DNA of 15,145 nt from the NCBI GenBank assembly GCA_041628615.1, contig JBFKOW010000081.1, positions 1 to 15,145 of the forward strand. Reading direction: 5' to 3'. The notes beneath the pieces are model-generated. The model searched no databases and had not been told where the DNA came from. It worked only from the letters and a program-made list of their open reading frames with translations. Each line of letters starts with the position of its first letter. The first letter of the stretch is position 1. A program made the position numbers and the translations under genes. Below are positions 1 through 6,951 of the stretch, one piece after another. The stretch comes from JAMWZF01 sp041628615. Its GTDB lineage: Bacteria > Pseudomonadota > Alphaproteobacteria > Rhodobacterales > Rhodobacteraceae.

Positions 1-48
1 GGACGGTGTGGCGAACCGGGCGGGCCGGCGTCGGCGGTATCGGATCAT
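1..48 (-). CDS. N-terminal fragment of a leftward gene, cut by the window edge
   Basis: An ATG at 48-46 on the minus strand opens a frame that stays open to the left edge (16 codons, starting MIRYRRRR). A purine-rich GAGGA about 5 bases upstream could be its ribosome binding site. An exact EcfG-type promoter lies 44 bases further upstream (92-116). The visible residues are very arginine-rich and show no family signature, so no function can be given. The call rests on the promoter, binding site and start codon being in the right order. It could be a chance frame in GC-rich DNA. Confidence 0.4.
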   Translation of the reverse strand, partial: MIRYRRRRPARFATPS

Positions 49-91
49 GCGGTCCTCGGGATCGGCCGGCCCGATGCGGCCGACGCTGCTC

Positions 92-116
92 AACGCCCCC
101 GGACGGTGCCGGTTCC
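92..116 (-). promoter_or_regulatory. EcfG (general stress sigma factor) promoter, leftward
   Basis: On the minus strand GGAAC (116-112) is followed after exactly 16 bases by CGTT (95-92). This matches the alphaproteobacterial EcfG consensus GGAAC-N16/17-CGTT. It points to a gene off the left edge and lies back to back with the rightward promoter at 163-187. Confidence 0.7.
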
Positions 117-162
117 CTGCCCTCCCGCTCGCGATGTCGTGATCGCCCGCCGCGCCGCCGCC

Positions 163-187
163 GGAACCGGCCGGGCGCGGGGACGTT
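163..187 (+). promoter_or_regulatory. EcfG promoter for the small membrane protein/amidoligase gene run
   Basis: GGAAC (163-167), a 16-base spacer, then CGTT (184-187) match the EcfG consensus exactly. The -10 element ends 38 bases before the ATG at 226, a normal leader length. The genes from 226 to 2433 could all be read from here, since no other promoter is evident before the terminator at 2459-2482. Confidence 0.8.
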
Positions 188-225
188 GAGCGGCCAACGT
201 AACGACACAACCGGAAAGGCAGATC

Positions 226-390
226 ATGTCAGCTCCCGAAACCAACATCGAGAAGCAGAAGCGGCGGCACCGCCCGGCCCTTTTAATCATCGGCGCGGCG
301 GTCCTGTTCGGCGCGGCGATGTTCATTCTGAACCTGTCGGACGCCGTGGACGAGGACGCGCCGCAACCCGAGGCCGCCGCAACCGACTGA
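226..390 (+). CDS. Small single-pass membrane protein, 54 aa, function unknown
   Basis: This short gene encodes 54 residues: a basic N-terminus (EKQKRRHRP at about residues 9-17), one hydrophobic helix (about 18-36), then an acidic, Pro/Ala-rich tail. The charge pattern predicts the N-terminus inside and the tail in the periplasm. The ATG at 226 has GGAAAGG about 7 bases upstream. An exact EcfG promoter (163-187) sits just before it, so it is probably a stress-induced membrane peptide. I do not recognise a family. The next gene follows after 30 bases and probably shares the transcript. Confidence 0.75.
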   Translation: MSAPETNIEKQKRRHRPALLIIGAAVLFGAAMFILNLSDAVDEDAPQPEAAATD

Positions 391-420
391 CCCCCGGCGC
401 GCACAGCGAGGAGGATCGAC

Positions 421-681
421 ATGGGCCAGCAGCACGGACCATCCATCAAGGACGAGGACACCTACGAAGCCCTGCGCGACAAGGGCTACGGCAAGTCCAA
501 GGCGGCGGCGATCGCCAACGCGCAGGCCAGCGAGGATATGTCGCCGTCCCGTAAAGGCGGAAAGGCGCCGCCCTACGAGGAGTGGACCCGCGACGAGCTG
601 ATCGAACGGGCGGGCGAGCTTGGCATCGAGGGGCGCTGGGACATGGCCAAGGACGAGCTGATCGAGGCGCTGCGCTCCTGA
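421..681 (+). CDS. Rho-N/SAP-like small stress protein, 86 aa
   Basis: The protein is small, soluble and highly charged. Residues about 8-40 carry a KDEDTYEALRDKGYGKSKAAAIAN-like block of the type seen in DUF7218-like small proteins. Residues about 53-85 (WTRDELIERAGELGIEGRW to LIEAL) resemble the helix-extended-loop-helix of Rho termination factor N-terminal and SAP-like domains, which bind nucleic acid. The ATG at 421 has an excellent ribosome binding site (GAGGAGG, 6-7 bases upstream). It follows the 54-aa membrane protein and probably shares its EcfG promoter. Such small proteins often occur in alphaproteobacterial stress regulons. Nucleic-acid binding is inferred from domain resemblance only. 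Confidence 0.8.
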   Translation: MGQQHGPSIKDEDTYEALRDKGYGKSKAAAIANAQASEDMSPSRKGGKAPPYEEWTRDELIERAGELGIEGRWDMAKDELIEALRS

Positions 682-748
682 CCCGCGCGCCGCCCCGAAC
701 CGGGGGCACGCGGTGGAACGGTCCGGCCCTGTCGCGCGTTTCGAGACC

Positions 749-1726
749 ATGCCGAAACCGAACGACACCCCCTCCTTCCCGCCGCTGCCCGTGCCCGAGA
801 CCCGCAGCGGCGATGCTCGTCGCGTCGGCGTCGAGGTGGAGTTCGGCGGCCTGACCGAAGGCGAGGCCGCATCCGTCGCCCGCGCACGGTTCGGTGGCGA
901 TCTTGGCCCCGAGAAGGAGTTCTCGGTGACGCTGAGGGGAAGCGCCCTCGGCGACCTGACGTTCATTCTCGACACCGCGCTGCGCGCCCATGCCGGGTCC
1001 GGTCTCGTCGAGGCGGGGCTCGAGCTATCCCGGGGCCTCGTTCCGATCGAAGTCGTGACCGAACCTCTGCCGCCCGACCGGCTGGGCGATATGGCGGCCT
1101 TGTGCGATGACCTGCGCGCCGCCGGGGCCGTGGGCACCGAGAGCGGCCGCCATCGCGGCTTCGGGATCCACTTCAACGTCGAGACCGTCGCACCGGACGG
1201 GCGCGAGACCTGCCGCGCGGTGCTGGCCTATGCGCTGATCGAGGACTGGCTGCGGCGGGCGGCGCCGATCGACGGCACGCGGCGGGCGATGCCCTTCGTC
1301 GACCCCTGGCCGCCGGCGTTCGTCGACGCGCTCGCCGCCGAGCCGGGCGCGGACTTCGACCGGCTGCGGAGGATCTGCGCCGAACACCTGTCCGGCCGCA
1401 ATCACGGGCTCGACCTGCTGCCGCTGCTGAAGGCCGCCGATGGCGCGGCCTTCGAGCGGATGTTCCCCGACCTCGACGCCGTGAAAGCGCGGCCGGCCTT
1501 CCATTTCCGGCTGCCGGATTGCCGGATCGGCGACCCGGACTGGAGCCTCGCCGACGAGTGGTGGCGCTGGCTGATGGTGGAGCGTCTGGCGGACAACGCG
1601 GACCTGCTGGACGACCTGCGGGTCGAATGGATGCGGCGCGACCGCGCGCTGCTGGGCGACCGCAAGGCCTGGGGACGGCAGGTGGCGGAGGTGATCGGCC
1701 CGACGGGCGAGGCGCTCTCGGCATGA
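749..1726 (+). CDS. Amidoligase family protein (glutamine-synthetase fold, Amidoligase_2)
   Basis: This 325-aa protein is predicted to be an ATP-dependent carboxylate-amine ligase. The N-terminal motif RRVGVEVEFGGL (residues 25-36, with the E-x-E pair at 29 and 31) is the first strand and metal-binding acidic pair of the glutamine-synthetase-like amidoligases. GFGIHFNVE (138-146) and FHFRLPD (251-257) fit later conserved strands. I chose the ATG at 749 because the family usually begins shortly before the EVEF block; a GTG at 713 would add 12 residues. The stop overlaps the start of the class I glutamine amidotransferase gene (ATGA at 1723-1726), so the two are translationally coupled. This family is known from comparative genomics to pair with amidotransferases or peptidases. 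Making and cleaving a gamma-glutamyl-type amide is an inference; the substrate is unknown. Confidence 0.85.
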   Translation: MPKPNDTPSFPPLPVPETRSGDARRVGVEVEFGGLTEGEAASVARARFGGDLGPEKEFSVTLRGSALGDLTFILDTALRAHAGSGLVEAGLELSRGLVPIEVVTEPLPPDRLGDMAALCDDLRAAGAVGTESGRHRGFGIHFNVETVAPDGRETCRAVLAYALIEDWLRRAAPIDGTRRAMPFVDPWPPAFVDALAAEPGADFDRLRRICAEHLSGRNHGLDLLPLLKAADGAAFERMFPDLDAVKARPAFHFRLPDCRIGDPDWSLADEWWRWLMVERLADNADLLDDLRVEWMRRDRALLGDRKAWGRQVAEVIGPTGEALSA

Positions 1727-2433
1727 CCGGACCGCGTATCGCCGTGACCACCTCGGCGCGGTCGGGGTGGCGGATCTTCCCGCTTGTGGCCCTCAACCTG
1801 TGGCTTGCCGGCGGACGGGGCGAGCGATGGGGCACCGGCCGGCCGGCCGACCTCGACCGGGTCGACGGGCTGATCATCGGCGGCGGCGACGATATCGGCC
1901 CTGAGCTCTACGGCGGGGAACTCCGCGTTTCGGCGCGGCTCGACCCCGAGCGCGACCGGCTGGAGCGGCGGTTGGCCGAGGAAGCGCTGGACCGGGGCAT
2001 CCCGGTTCTGGGCATCTGCCGGGGCGCGCAGATGCTCAACGTCGCGCTGGGCGGCTCGCTGCACCAGGATGCCTGGGCCGCCTACCCCGCATCCCGGCGC
2101 TACCGCACGGTGCTGCCCCGGCGCGAGGTGCGCGTCGTGGCGGGGACACTTCTGGCCGCCCATGTCGGGACTGCGCCGATGCGGGTCAACTCGCTGCATA
2201 CCCAGTCCGTCGACCGGATGGGGAACGGGTTGCGCGTGTCGGCGCGGGATGCCGGGGGCATGGTGCAGGCGATCGAGCGGGAGGCCGCGCCCTTCGCGCT
2301 GGGCGTGCAGTGGCACCCGGAGCACCTGTTCCTGCGCGCCCGCCACCGGGCCGTGTTCCGCGCGCTGGTCCGGGCCGCCCGCGCCCGGACGGAGGGACGG
2401 TGCCAGATCGAGGCGGTCGCCGCGGCGACCTGA
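1723..2433 (+). CDS. Class I glutamine amidotransferase / gamma-glutamyl hydrolase-like protein
   Basis: This 236-aa protein belongs to the PuuD-like peptidase C26 group of class I glutamine amidotransferases. The nucleophile is Cys99 in GICRGAQMLN; His198 and Glu200 in QWHPEH complete the triad. An oxyanion-region GGGDDIGP block (residues 53-60) and NSLHTQSVD (156-164) are also typical. The domain stands alone without a synthetase, so hydrolysis of a gamma-glutamyl amide is more likely than ammonia transfer. The ATG at 1723 overlaps the amidoligase stop by 4 bases. That fixes the start and suggests the two act on the same metabolite. The last ~20 residues are a degenerate tail. The gene ends 25 bases before a strong terminator. 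Confidence 0.88.
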   Translation: MTGPRIAVTTSARSGWRIFPLVALNLWLAGGRGERWGTGRPADLDRVDGLIIGGGDDIGPELYGGELRVSARLDPERDRLERRLAEEALDRGIPVLGICRGAQMLNVALGGSLHQDAWAAYPASRRYRTVLPRREVRVVAGTLLAAHVGTAPMRVNSLHTQSVDRMGNGLRVSARDAGGMVQAIEREAAPFALGVQWHPEHLFLRARHRAVFRALVRAARARTEGRCQIEAVAAAT

Positions 2434-2458
2434 CGATTTCCCCTCTCCCGCAAAAAAA

Positions 2459-2482
2459 CGCCCGGCTCGGGGGAGCCGGGCG
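2459..2482. terminator. Bidirectional intrinsic terminator between the amidotransferase gene and csbD
   Basis: A perfect 10-bp stem (2459-2468 with 2473-2482) is closed by a GGGG loop. Seven A residues precede it (2452-2458), which become a U-tract for transcripts from the minus strand, so it is a canonical terminator for csbD. For the plus strand the hairpin is followed only by TCTT, so termination of the amidotransferase transcript is weaker. Confidence 0.85.
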
Positions 2483-2504
2483 TCTTGCCGCAAGTCCGGT
2501 CGGA

Positions 2505-2705
2505 TCAGCGGATCTGCTTGATGATGCCGTCGATCTTCTCCTTCGCCTCTTCCTTGGCGATGCCGTATTTCTGCTGCAGAAGCCCTTCGAGCTTCTGCCG
2601 GTCGCCTTTGGCACCCTCGATTTCCTCGTTGGTCAGGCCGGCGAACTTCTTGCGCATCTGGCCTTCGAATTCCTTCAGGTTGCCCTGGATCTGGTCGAGA
2701 TTCAT
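2505..2705 (-). CDS. CsbD family stress protein, 66 aa
   Basis: This small, hydrophilic, helical protein matches the CsbD family. It starts MNLDQIQGNLKEFEGQMRKK, has the central LTNEEIEGAKGDRQKLEG block and the family-typical YGIAKEEAKEKID (47-59). CsbD proteins are general-stress induced in many bacteria; their molecular role is unknown. The ATG at 2705 has a strong binding site (GGAAAGGAG) 5-6 bases upstream. The gene has its own exact EcfG promoter (2739-2763), giving a short leader of about 25 bases. It is followed by an intrinsic terminator. It is probably transcribed alone and strongly after stress. Confidence 0.92.
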   Translation of the reverse strand: MNLDQIQGNLKEFEGQMRKKFAGLTNEEIEGAKGDRQKLEGLLQQKYGIAKEEAKEKIDGIIKQIR

Positions 2706-2738
2706 GGCGTCTCCTTTCCGTTATGGCTCCAGGAAAGA

Positions 2739-2763
2739 AACGCGCGGGCGGCGGCGTTGTTCC
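2739..2763 (-). promoter_or_regulatory. EcfG promoter of csbD
   Basis: On the minus strand GGAAC (2763-2759), a 16-base spacer, then CGTT (2742-2739) match the consensus exactly. The -35 element begins only 5 bases after the phospholipase stop codon, so csbD has a dedicated stress promoter rather than depending on read-through. Confidence 0.82.
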
Positions 2764-2767
2764 GGGA

Positions 2768-4285
2768 TCAGACGATGTTCTCGGTGACGCCCGGCAGGGG
2801 CTGGCGGAGGTCGGCCATCCGGTCGGCATCGTGCGGGACCAGAAGGCCGCGCCGGGCCTCGGGGCGGCGGACCGCGTTGGCGGCGGCGATCCCGCGCCAC
2901 CAGCGGACCGCGGCGGCGGGATCGAGCGCCTCGGGCGGCGGGTCGTCGCCGCCCAGCCAATGGCCCATCAGCGCCCGCCGCAGCCGGGCGACGTCGCCGG
3001 CATCGCCGATCCGCAGCGCCACCTCGGTGTCCCACCGCATCGACCGGCCGTTGAGATTGGCCGATCCGATCAGCGCCCGGTCGGCGTCGGCCACCAGCAC
3101 CTTGTTGTGGACATGGATCACCGGCGAACCGGCCAGCGTGTCGGGCCCGACGAGGGCGGCAAGCACCGGCTGCACCGGGGTCAGGATCGCCGCCCGGTCG
3201 CCGAAGCCGTCGCGCAGCATGTCGAGGCATTCGGCCTGCAGCGCGAGGCCGTAGCGGGCGTCGAGACCACGGTTGCCCTCGAAGGCCACGTCCTCGGGAA
3301 GCGACGGCAGGACGAGGAACAGCGTGAGGTCCGGCCGCGCCCGCCCCTCGGCGGCCAGCGCCGCGGCGACCCGGCGGGAGCGGAAGAACTGGGTTTCGAT
3401 GTGGATCATCCGGCGGGCGGCCCGGAACGCGTCAAGGTGGTCGGCCTCGATCTCGGACAGGAGCGTCCGCGGCGAGATGGACCAGAACCCCCACCGCCGG
3501 GGCGCCGACAGCGTGCGGGCGAGCCGGCGACCAGCGGCGGCGGGCCGCCGGCCGGCGATCTCGGCCTCGAACCCCGCGAGGTGGCGGGCGGCTTCGGCGG
3601 CGGCGTCGCCGTCCCGCAGCACCACCTGCACGTCGGACCAGGTCTGCACCGCGGGCCGGTCGTGGCCGGGAGTGTCGAACCGCCGTTCGTTGAGGTCGAG
3701 CCCGCCGATATAGAGAACCTCGCCGTCGATCACCGCGAGCTTGTGGTGGTGCGACACGGCGTGGAGCCGGGGCAGCGCGGCGCGGCCGCCGATCTCGTCC
3801 AGCGCCGGCCAGCGGCGGGCCAGCCGCCGCCGGCTCCGCCGCATCCGCTCCATCACCAGCGGCGCAAGCGCGATCCGCGGCAGGATCCCGGCCCGGGCCG
3901 GGTGCATCCCGGCCCGCACCGTCAGCCGCGCCGCCGCTTCGGGGCCGACGATCTCGGCCAGCGCCGCGGCCTGCCTGCGGCAGCGCAGGCTGAGGCCGTG
4001 CAGGTCCGCCGCCATCACCGGGTCGAAGTCGCTCACCGTCAGCGACACCCGCACCCCGCGGCGCAGCGCGTCGGCGATCAGGTCGCCCCAGGTCCGGCCC
4101 ACGGCCCGCGCCTCGGGACTGCGCAGGGCGGTGGCGAAGTCGAAGATGCGGAACCCGGCGCGGATGTCCTCGCGGGCGGACAGGACCAGCCTCTCGAACA
4201 CCGGCCACGCCGCGTCGGCGGTGATCAGGACCTCGAGCGGCGGGGCGTCAGGCGCTGCGCCGGGGCCGGTCATCGGTGGTGCCAT
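2768..4285 (-). CDS. Phospholipase D-like (two-HKD) protein
   Basis: This 505-aa protein has both HxKxxxxD active-site motifs of the phospholipase D superfamily. The first is H180, K182 and D187 in HHHKLAVID, followed by YIGGLDL. The second is H393, K395 and D400 in HVHNKVLVAD, followed by IGSANLNGRS. Two complete motifs predict an active phosphodiesterase or transphosphatidylase working through a phosphohistidine intermediate. No signal peptide or membrane helix is visible, so it is probably cytoplasmic or peripherally membrane-bound. Two ATG codons compete: 4285, and 4273 (MTGPG). Either start lies inside the 3' end of the kinase gene, overlapping it by 38 or 26 bases, which implies co-translation with the GSR operon. 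Whether it acts on phospholipid, cardiolipin or nucleic acid cannot be read from the sequence. Confidence 0.88.
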   Translation of the reverse strand: MAPPMTGPGAAPDAPPLEVLITADAAWPVFERLVLSAREDIRAGFRIFDFATALRSPEARAVGRTWGDLIADALRRGVRVSLTVSDFDPVMAADLHGLSLRCRRQAAALAEIVGPEAAARLTVRAGMHPARAGILPRIALAPLVMERMRRSRRRLARRWPALDEIGGRAALPRLHAVSHHHKLAVIDGEVLYIGGLDLNERRFDTPGHDRPAVQTWSDVQVVLRDGDAAAEAARHLAGFEAEIAGRRPAAAGRRLARTLSAPRRWGFWSISPRTLLSEIEADHLDAFRAARRMIHIETQFFRSRRVAAALAAEGRARPDLTLFLVLPSLPEDVAFEGNRGLDARYGLALQAECLDMLRDGFGDRAAILTPVQPVLAALVGPDTLAGSPVIHVHNKVLVADADRALIGSANLNGRSMRWDTEVALRIGDAGDVARLRRALMGHWLGGDDPPPEALDPAAAVRWWRGIAAANAVRRPEARRGLLVPHDADRMADLRQPLPGVTENIV

Positions 4286-6119
4286 CGCCGGGTTCCGGGA
4301 CCGGCGTGCCGCCCGCGGGTTCGCCGGCCGCCGCCCCCCCGTCGGGCCGCGGCCCCGCGCCGTCGGTCCGGGGCAGGTCGCGCGGCGGCACCGTCGCGTC
4401 GAGTTCCGACAGCGGGAAGCACACCTCGTAGGTGTAGTCGGTCTCGGTCTCGGACAGCGTCTCGGTCCCGTCGATCTGCCGGACGAGGCCCTGCATCAGC
4501 CGCCGGCCGATGCCGCCGCCGGCGCCGGCACCGGCGAAGTCCTCGTCCGGGTCGGCGCCGCGGACCCCCTTGGTGTTGCCGATCCGGAACCGGGCGCGGT
4601 CGCCCCCGGTCACGTCGAAGCTGACGGTGATCCGGGGCCGGCCGCCCTCGGGCCGGCCGACATACTTGGTCGCGTTGGTGATCGCTTCCGCGGCGATCAT
4701 CGACAGCGTGATCGCCTGGTCCTGGTTCAGCGCGACCGCCTCGAAGCCGGCATCCACCGCGACGCTCTGGCCGTCCACCTCGCGGGCGGGGATCAGCCCG
4801 GTCATCAGTTCTTCGAGCAGCGCGCGGCTGTTCACCGTGGTCATGTCGGTGGTGTCGTTGAGCGTCTGGTGCACCGTGGAGAGGCCGCGCACCCGTTGCT
4901 GCAACTGCGACAGCAGCCGCCGCGCCTCGGGGGTCTGGGCGGTCCGGCGGTGCATGTTCATGATCGAGGCGATGAGCTGGAGGTTGTTCTTCACCCGGTG
5001 ATGGACCTCGCGCAGCAGCACCGTCTTGTCGTGCAGGTCCCGCTCGCGCTGGGCCTCGGCGGCGGTGAGGATCCGGACCATCCGGTTGAACGACGTCTCC
5101 AGCACCTCGAACTCGGCGGGCGGATCCTCGAGGAACGGCGACGCGATGGACCGCTCGCCGCGGGCAAAGCGCCGCATCGCGCCGCGCAGGGCGTAGATGT
5201 GCCGGATCACCAGCCGGTGCAGCCCGAACAGCGCGACGCTGATCCCGGCGAACCACATCAGCACCGGGAAGGCGAGGGTCAGGGCGACCGGATTGTTGAC
5301 CACGGCCCCCGAGAACTCGGCATCGACCGGCCAGGACCCCAGCACGACGACCTGCCCGGGGATCATCTCGCTGACCGCGTAGAGCCGGGACCGGCCGGCG
5401 GCGTCGCGTCCGGTGAAGGTCCGGTCGATCCGGTCCGGCAGGTCGGACAGGGCGACATCCGCGGGCAGCAGGTCGGCCGCCCGGTCGAGCCCCACGGTGG
5501 AGGACAGCACCCGCCAGTCGCGGTTGACGGTGAGGTATTCGACGTCGATCCCGGCATCGGTCCCGGCGGCCAGCGCGACGGTGATCCGGTGCGGCAGCGA
5601 GATCGAGACGAAACCCAGCAGGCGGCCGTTCTCGATCACCGGGGTGCTGACGATCTCGACCGACTCGCCGGTGGCGGCGCCGGCGGGGTTGACCTCGAAC
5701 ACCGTCTCGCGGCGGTCCCGCGCGCGCTGGAACGCCTCGCTGTCCGAGAAATCCACCACCGCGCCGTTCGAGGTGCAGGCCATCAGGCCCCCGGCATCGA
5801 TGAAGCCGGCGAAGGCGAATTGCGGCTGGCTGGCGATGAATTCGCGCATCATCGCGGAGCATTCCACGGTGTCCATGTGCCCGGCGAGGATCGCCCCGGC
5901 CAGCCCCTCGGTGGCGCCGCGGGCCCGTTCGAGCAGGCGCCGCTCGACCGCGGTGGCGCGCTCGGTCTCGGCGAGAACCGCGGCGCGCGCCAGGGATTCG
6001 GTGCCCTCCACGACCTCGCGGGTCTGCCACAGCGCGATGGCCCCGATCGGGAACAGGGCCAGGGTCATCAGCGCGGCGAGCCGGACCGACAGGCCCCGGA
6101 TCGACAGGTCCGGCCGCAC
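4248..6119 (-). CDS. Membrane-bound HisKA_2-type sensor histidine kinase of the general stress response
   Basis: This 623-aa protein has a transmembrane helix at about 11-30, a periplasmic sensor region (about 31-275), a second helix (about 277-300), a HAMP-like linker (about 301-350), and a HisKA_2 dimerization domain with EVHHRVKNNLQLIASIM (His374 the expected phosphoacceptor). An HATPase domain follows, with its N-box at AAEAITNATKY (476-486). The last ~45 residues are low-complexity Gly/Pro/Asp. HisKA_2 and HWE kinases are the usual phosphodonors to PhyR, and the position next to ecfG fits that role. The start is GTG at 6119, three bases after the ecfG stop; the next Met (residue 18) would cut the first helix. 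The ligand is unknown. The 3' end overlaps the phospholipase gene. Confidence 0.88.
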   Translation of the reverse strand: MRPDLSIRGLSVRLAALMTLALFPIGAIALWQTREVVEGTESLARAAVLAETERATAVERRLLERARGATEGLAGAILAGHMDTVECSAMMREFIASQPQFAFAGFIDAGGLMACTSNGAVVDFSDSEAFQRARDRRETVFEVNPAGAATGESVEIVSTPVIENGRLLGFVSISLPHRITVALAAGTDAGIDVEYLTVNRDWRVLSSTVGLDRAADLLPADVALSDLPDRIDRTFTGRDAAGRSRLYAVSEMIPGQVVVLGSWPVDAEFSGAVVNNPVALTLAFPVLMWFAGISVALFGLHRLVIRHIYALRGAMRRFARGERSIASPFLEDPPAEFEVLETSFNRMVRILTAAEAQRERDLHDKTVLLREVHHRVKNNLQLIASIMNMHRRTAQTPEARRLLSQLQQRVRGLSTVHQTLNDTTDMTTVNSRALLEELMTGLIPAREVDGQSVAVDAGFEAVALNQDQAITLSMIAAEAITNATKYVGRPEGGRPRITVSFDVTGGDRARFRIGNTKGVRGADPDEDFAGAGAGGGIGRRLMQGLVRQIDGTETLSETETDYTYEVCFPLSELDATVPPRDLPRTDGAGPRPDGGAAAGEPAGGTPVPEPGDGTTDDRPRRSA

Positions 6120-6122
6120 GGG

Positions 6123-6668
6123 TCAGACCGCGGGCATGTTGGTCACCACGCCGGACGTGACCTTGTCCGTCAGGTCGACCGACTCCCCTTCCTCGAGTCC
6201 CATCAGCTCGGACAGCCGCGCGCGGGCCCGGTTGACTCGGCTCTTGATCGTGCCCACCGCGACGCCGCAGGTCTCGGCGGCCTCCTCATAGGTGAACCCG
6301 CCCGCGCCCACCAGCACCAGCGCCTCGCGCTGTTCGTCGTTCAGCCGGTTGAAGGCTTGGGTGAAGTCGTGCAGCGCGAGGCGGCCGTCATGGCTGGGCT
6401 TCTCGGACAGCGCGGCGGCATAGCTGCCGTCCACGTCCTCGACCTCGCGCTTCCGCTTGCGGTGCAGCGAATAGTAAGTGTTGCGCAGGATCGTGAACAG
6501 CCAGGCCCGCATGTTGGAGCCCGGCTCGAAACTGTCGATGTTGGACCACGCCTTGATGAGCGCCTCCTGCACCAGGTCGTCGGCGGTGGCGCTGTTGCGG
6601 CAGAGGCTCATCGCAAAGGCGCGCATCGGCCCGAGATGCTCAACCAGTTCCTCGCGCGGGTCACTCAT
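6123..6668 (-). CDS. ecfG: General stress response sigma factor EcfG
   Basis: This 181-aa ECF sigma factor redirects RNA polymerase to GGAAC-N16/17-CGTT promoters. Region 2 spans about residues 10-75 (DDLVQEALIKAWSNIDSFEP, then MRAWLFTILRNTYYSLHRK). Region 4 spans about 105-155, with the helix-turn-helix FTYEEAAETCGVAVGTIKSRVNRAR. The ATG at 6668 gives the usual family length and overlaps the nepR stop by 8 bases (ATGAGTGA). An upstream in-frame extension would run through nepR and is unlikely. nepR directly upstream and phyR divergent identify it as the GSR sigma factor. It is predicted to drive its own operon through the promoter at 6891-6915. Confidence 0.95.
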   Translation of the reverse strand: MSDPREELVEHLGPMRAFAMSLCRNSATADDLVQEALIKAWSNIDSFEPGSNMRAWLFTILRNTYYSLHRKRKREVEDVDGSYAAALSEKPSHDGRLALHDFTQAFNRLNDEQREALVLVGAGGFTYEEAAETCGVAVGTIKSRVNRARARLSELMGLEEGESVDLTDKVTSGVVTNMPAV

Positions 6669-6858
6669 CGCCGGCGCCCCCGTCGGAGGACGCAGCATCG
6701 CGCGGGACCGGCCCGGAGGCCCGGAGCCGGTCGAGAAGAGCGGTGAAGCGGTCCGGCACCGGCTCGCTGGCCAGCTTGTCGAAAGCGCGCTTGAGACTAT
6801 CGTCAATCTCGCGGTCGAGATCAGGGTTGCGTCGGCGGTCTGCCATGATCCGTGCCAT
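6661..6858 (-). CDS. nepR: Anti-sigma factor NepR
   Basis: This small protein (65 aa from the ATG at 6858, 61 aa from the ATG at 6846) holds EcfG inactive until phosphorylated PhyR binds it through its sigma-like domain. The core (about residues 12-47: LDREIDDSLKRAFDKLASEP, then VPDRFTALLDRLR) has the two amphipathic helices joined by the E-P-(V/I)-P turn that is diagnostic for NepR. The C-terminal ~18 residues are disordered. The gene is too short and variable for easy recognition, but its position directly before ecfG with an 8-base overlap is canonical. Ribosome binding sites are weak at both candidate starts. The promoter at 6891-6915 reads into it. Confidence 0.92.
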   Translation of the reverse strand: MARIMADRRRNPDLDREIDDSLKRAFDKLASEPVPDRFTALLDRLRASGPVPRDAASSDGGAGDE

Positions 6859-6882
6859 GAATTGCTCTATCCGGCCTGTGTC

Positions 6883-6908
6883 GGAACCAAAACGCGGGAC
6901 CGGACGTT
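6883..6908 (+). promoter_or_regulatory. EcfG promoter of phyR
   Basis: GGAAC (6883-6887), a 17-base spacer and CGTT (6905-6908) match the consensus exactly. The -10 element ends 43 bases before the phyR ATG. It overlaps the opposing nepR promoter over 6891-6908. Confidence 0.85.
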
Positions 6909-6915
6909 TGGTTCC
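6891..6915 (-). promoter_or_regulatory. EcfG promoter of the nepR-ecfG-kinase-phospholipase operon
   Basis: On the minus strand GGAAC (6915-6911), a 16-base spacer and CGTT (6894-6891) match the consensus exactly. It ends 32 bases before the first nepR ATG and implies positive autoregulation of ecfG. The two promoters form one imperfect inverted repeat with 12- and 11-base arms (6883-6894 and 6905-6915) differing by one inserted A. Confidence 0.85.
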
Positions 6916-6951
6916 GAAACAGTAGTGGAAAACAGCAAGAAAGCAAAAGCC

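Noticed and set aside
713..748. GTG at 713 as start of the amidoligase
   Set aside because: The extra 12 residues do not resemble the family and the ATG at 749 gives a typical N-terminus; kept only as an alternative.
2723..4624. A 633-codon plus-strand frame opposite the phospholipase and kinase genes
   Set aside because: Composition is Gly/Pro/Arg-rich with no domain, and the opposite strand has two clear families with intact active sites; it is an antisense shadow.
3741..6746. A 1001-codon plus-strand frame opposite the kinase and ecfG
   Set aside because: Same reasoning: rich in His/Gly/Arg/Asp repeats typical of antisense of GC-rich genes, while the minus strand encodes the kinase, EcfG and part of NepR.
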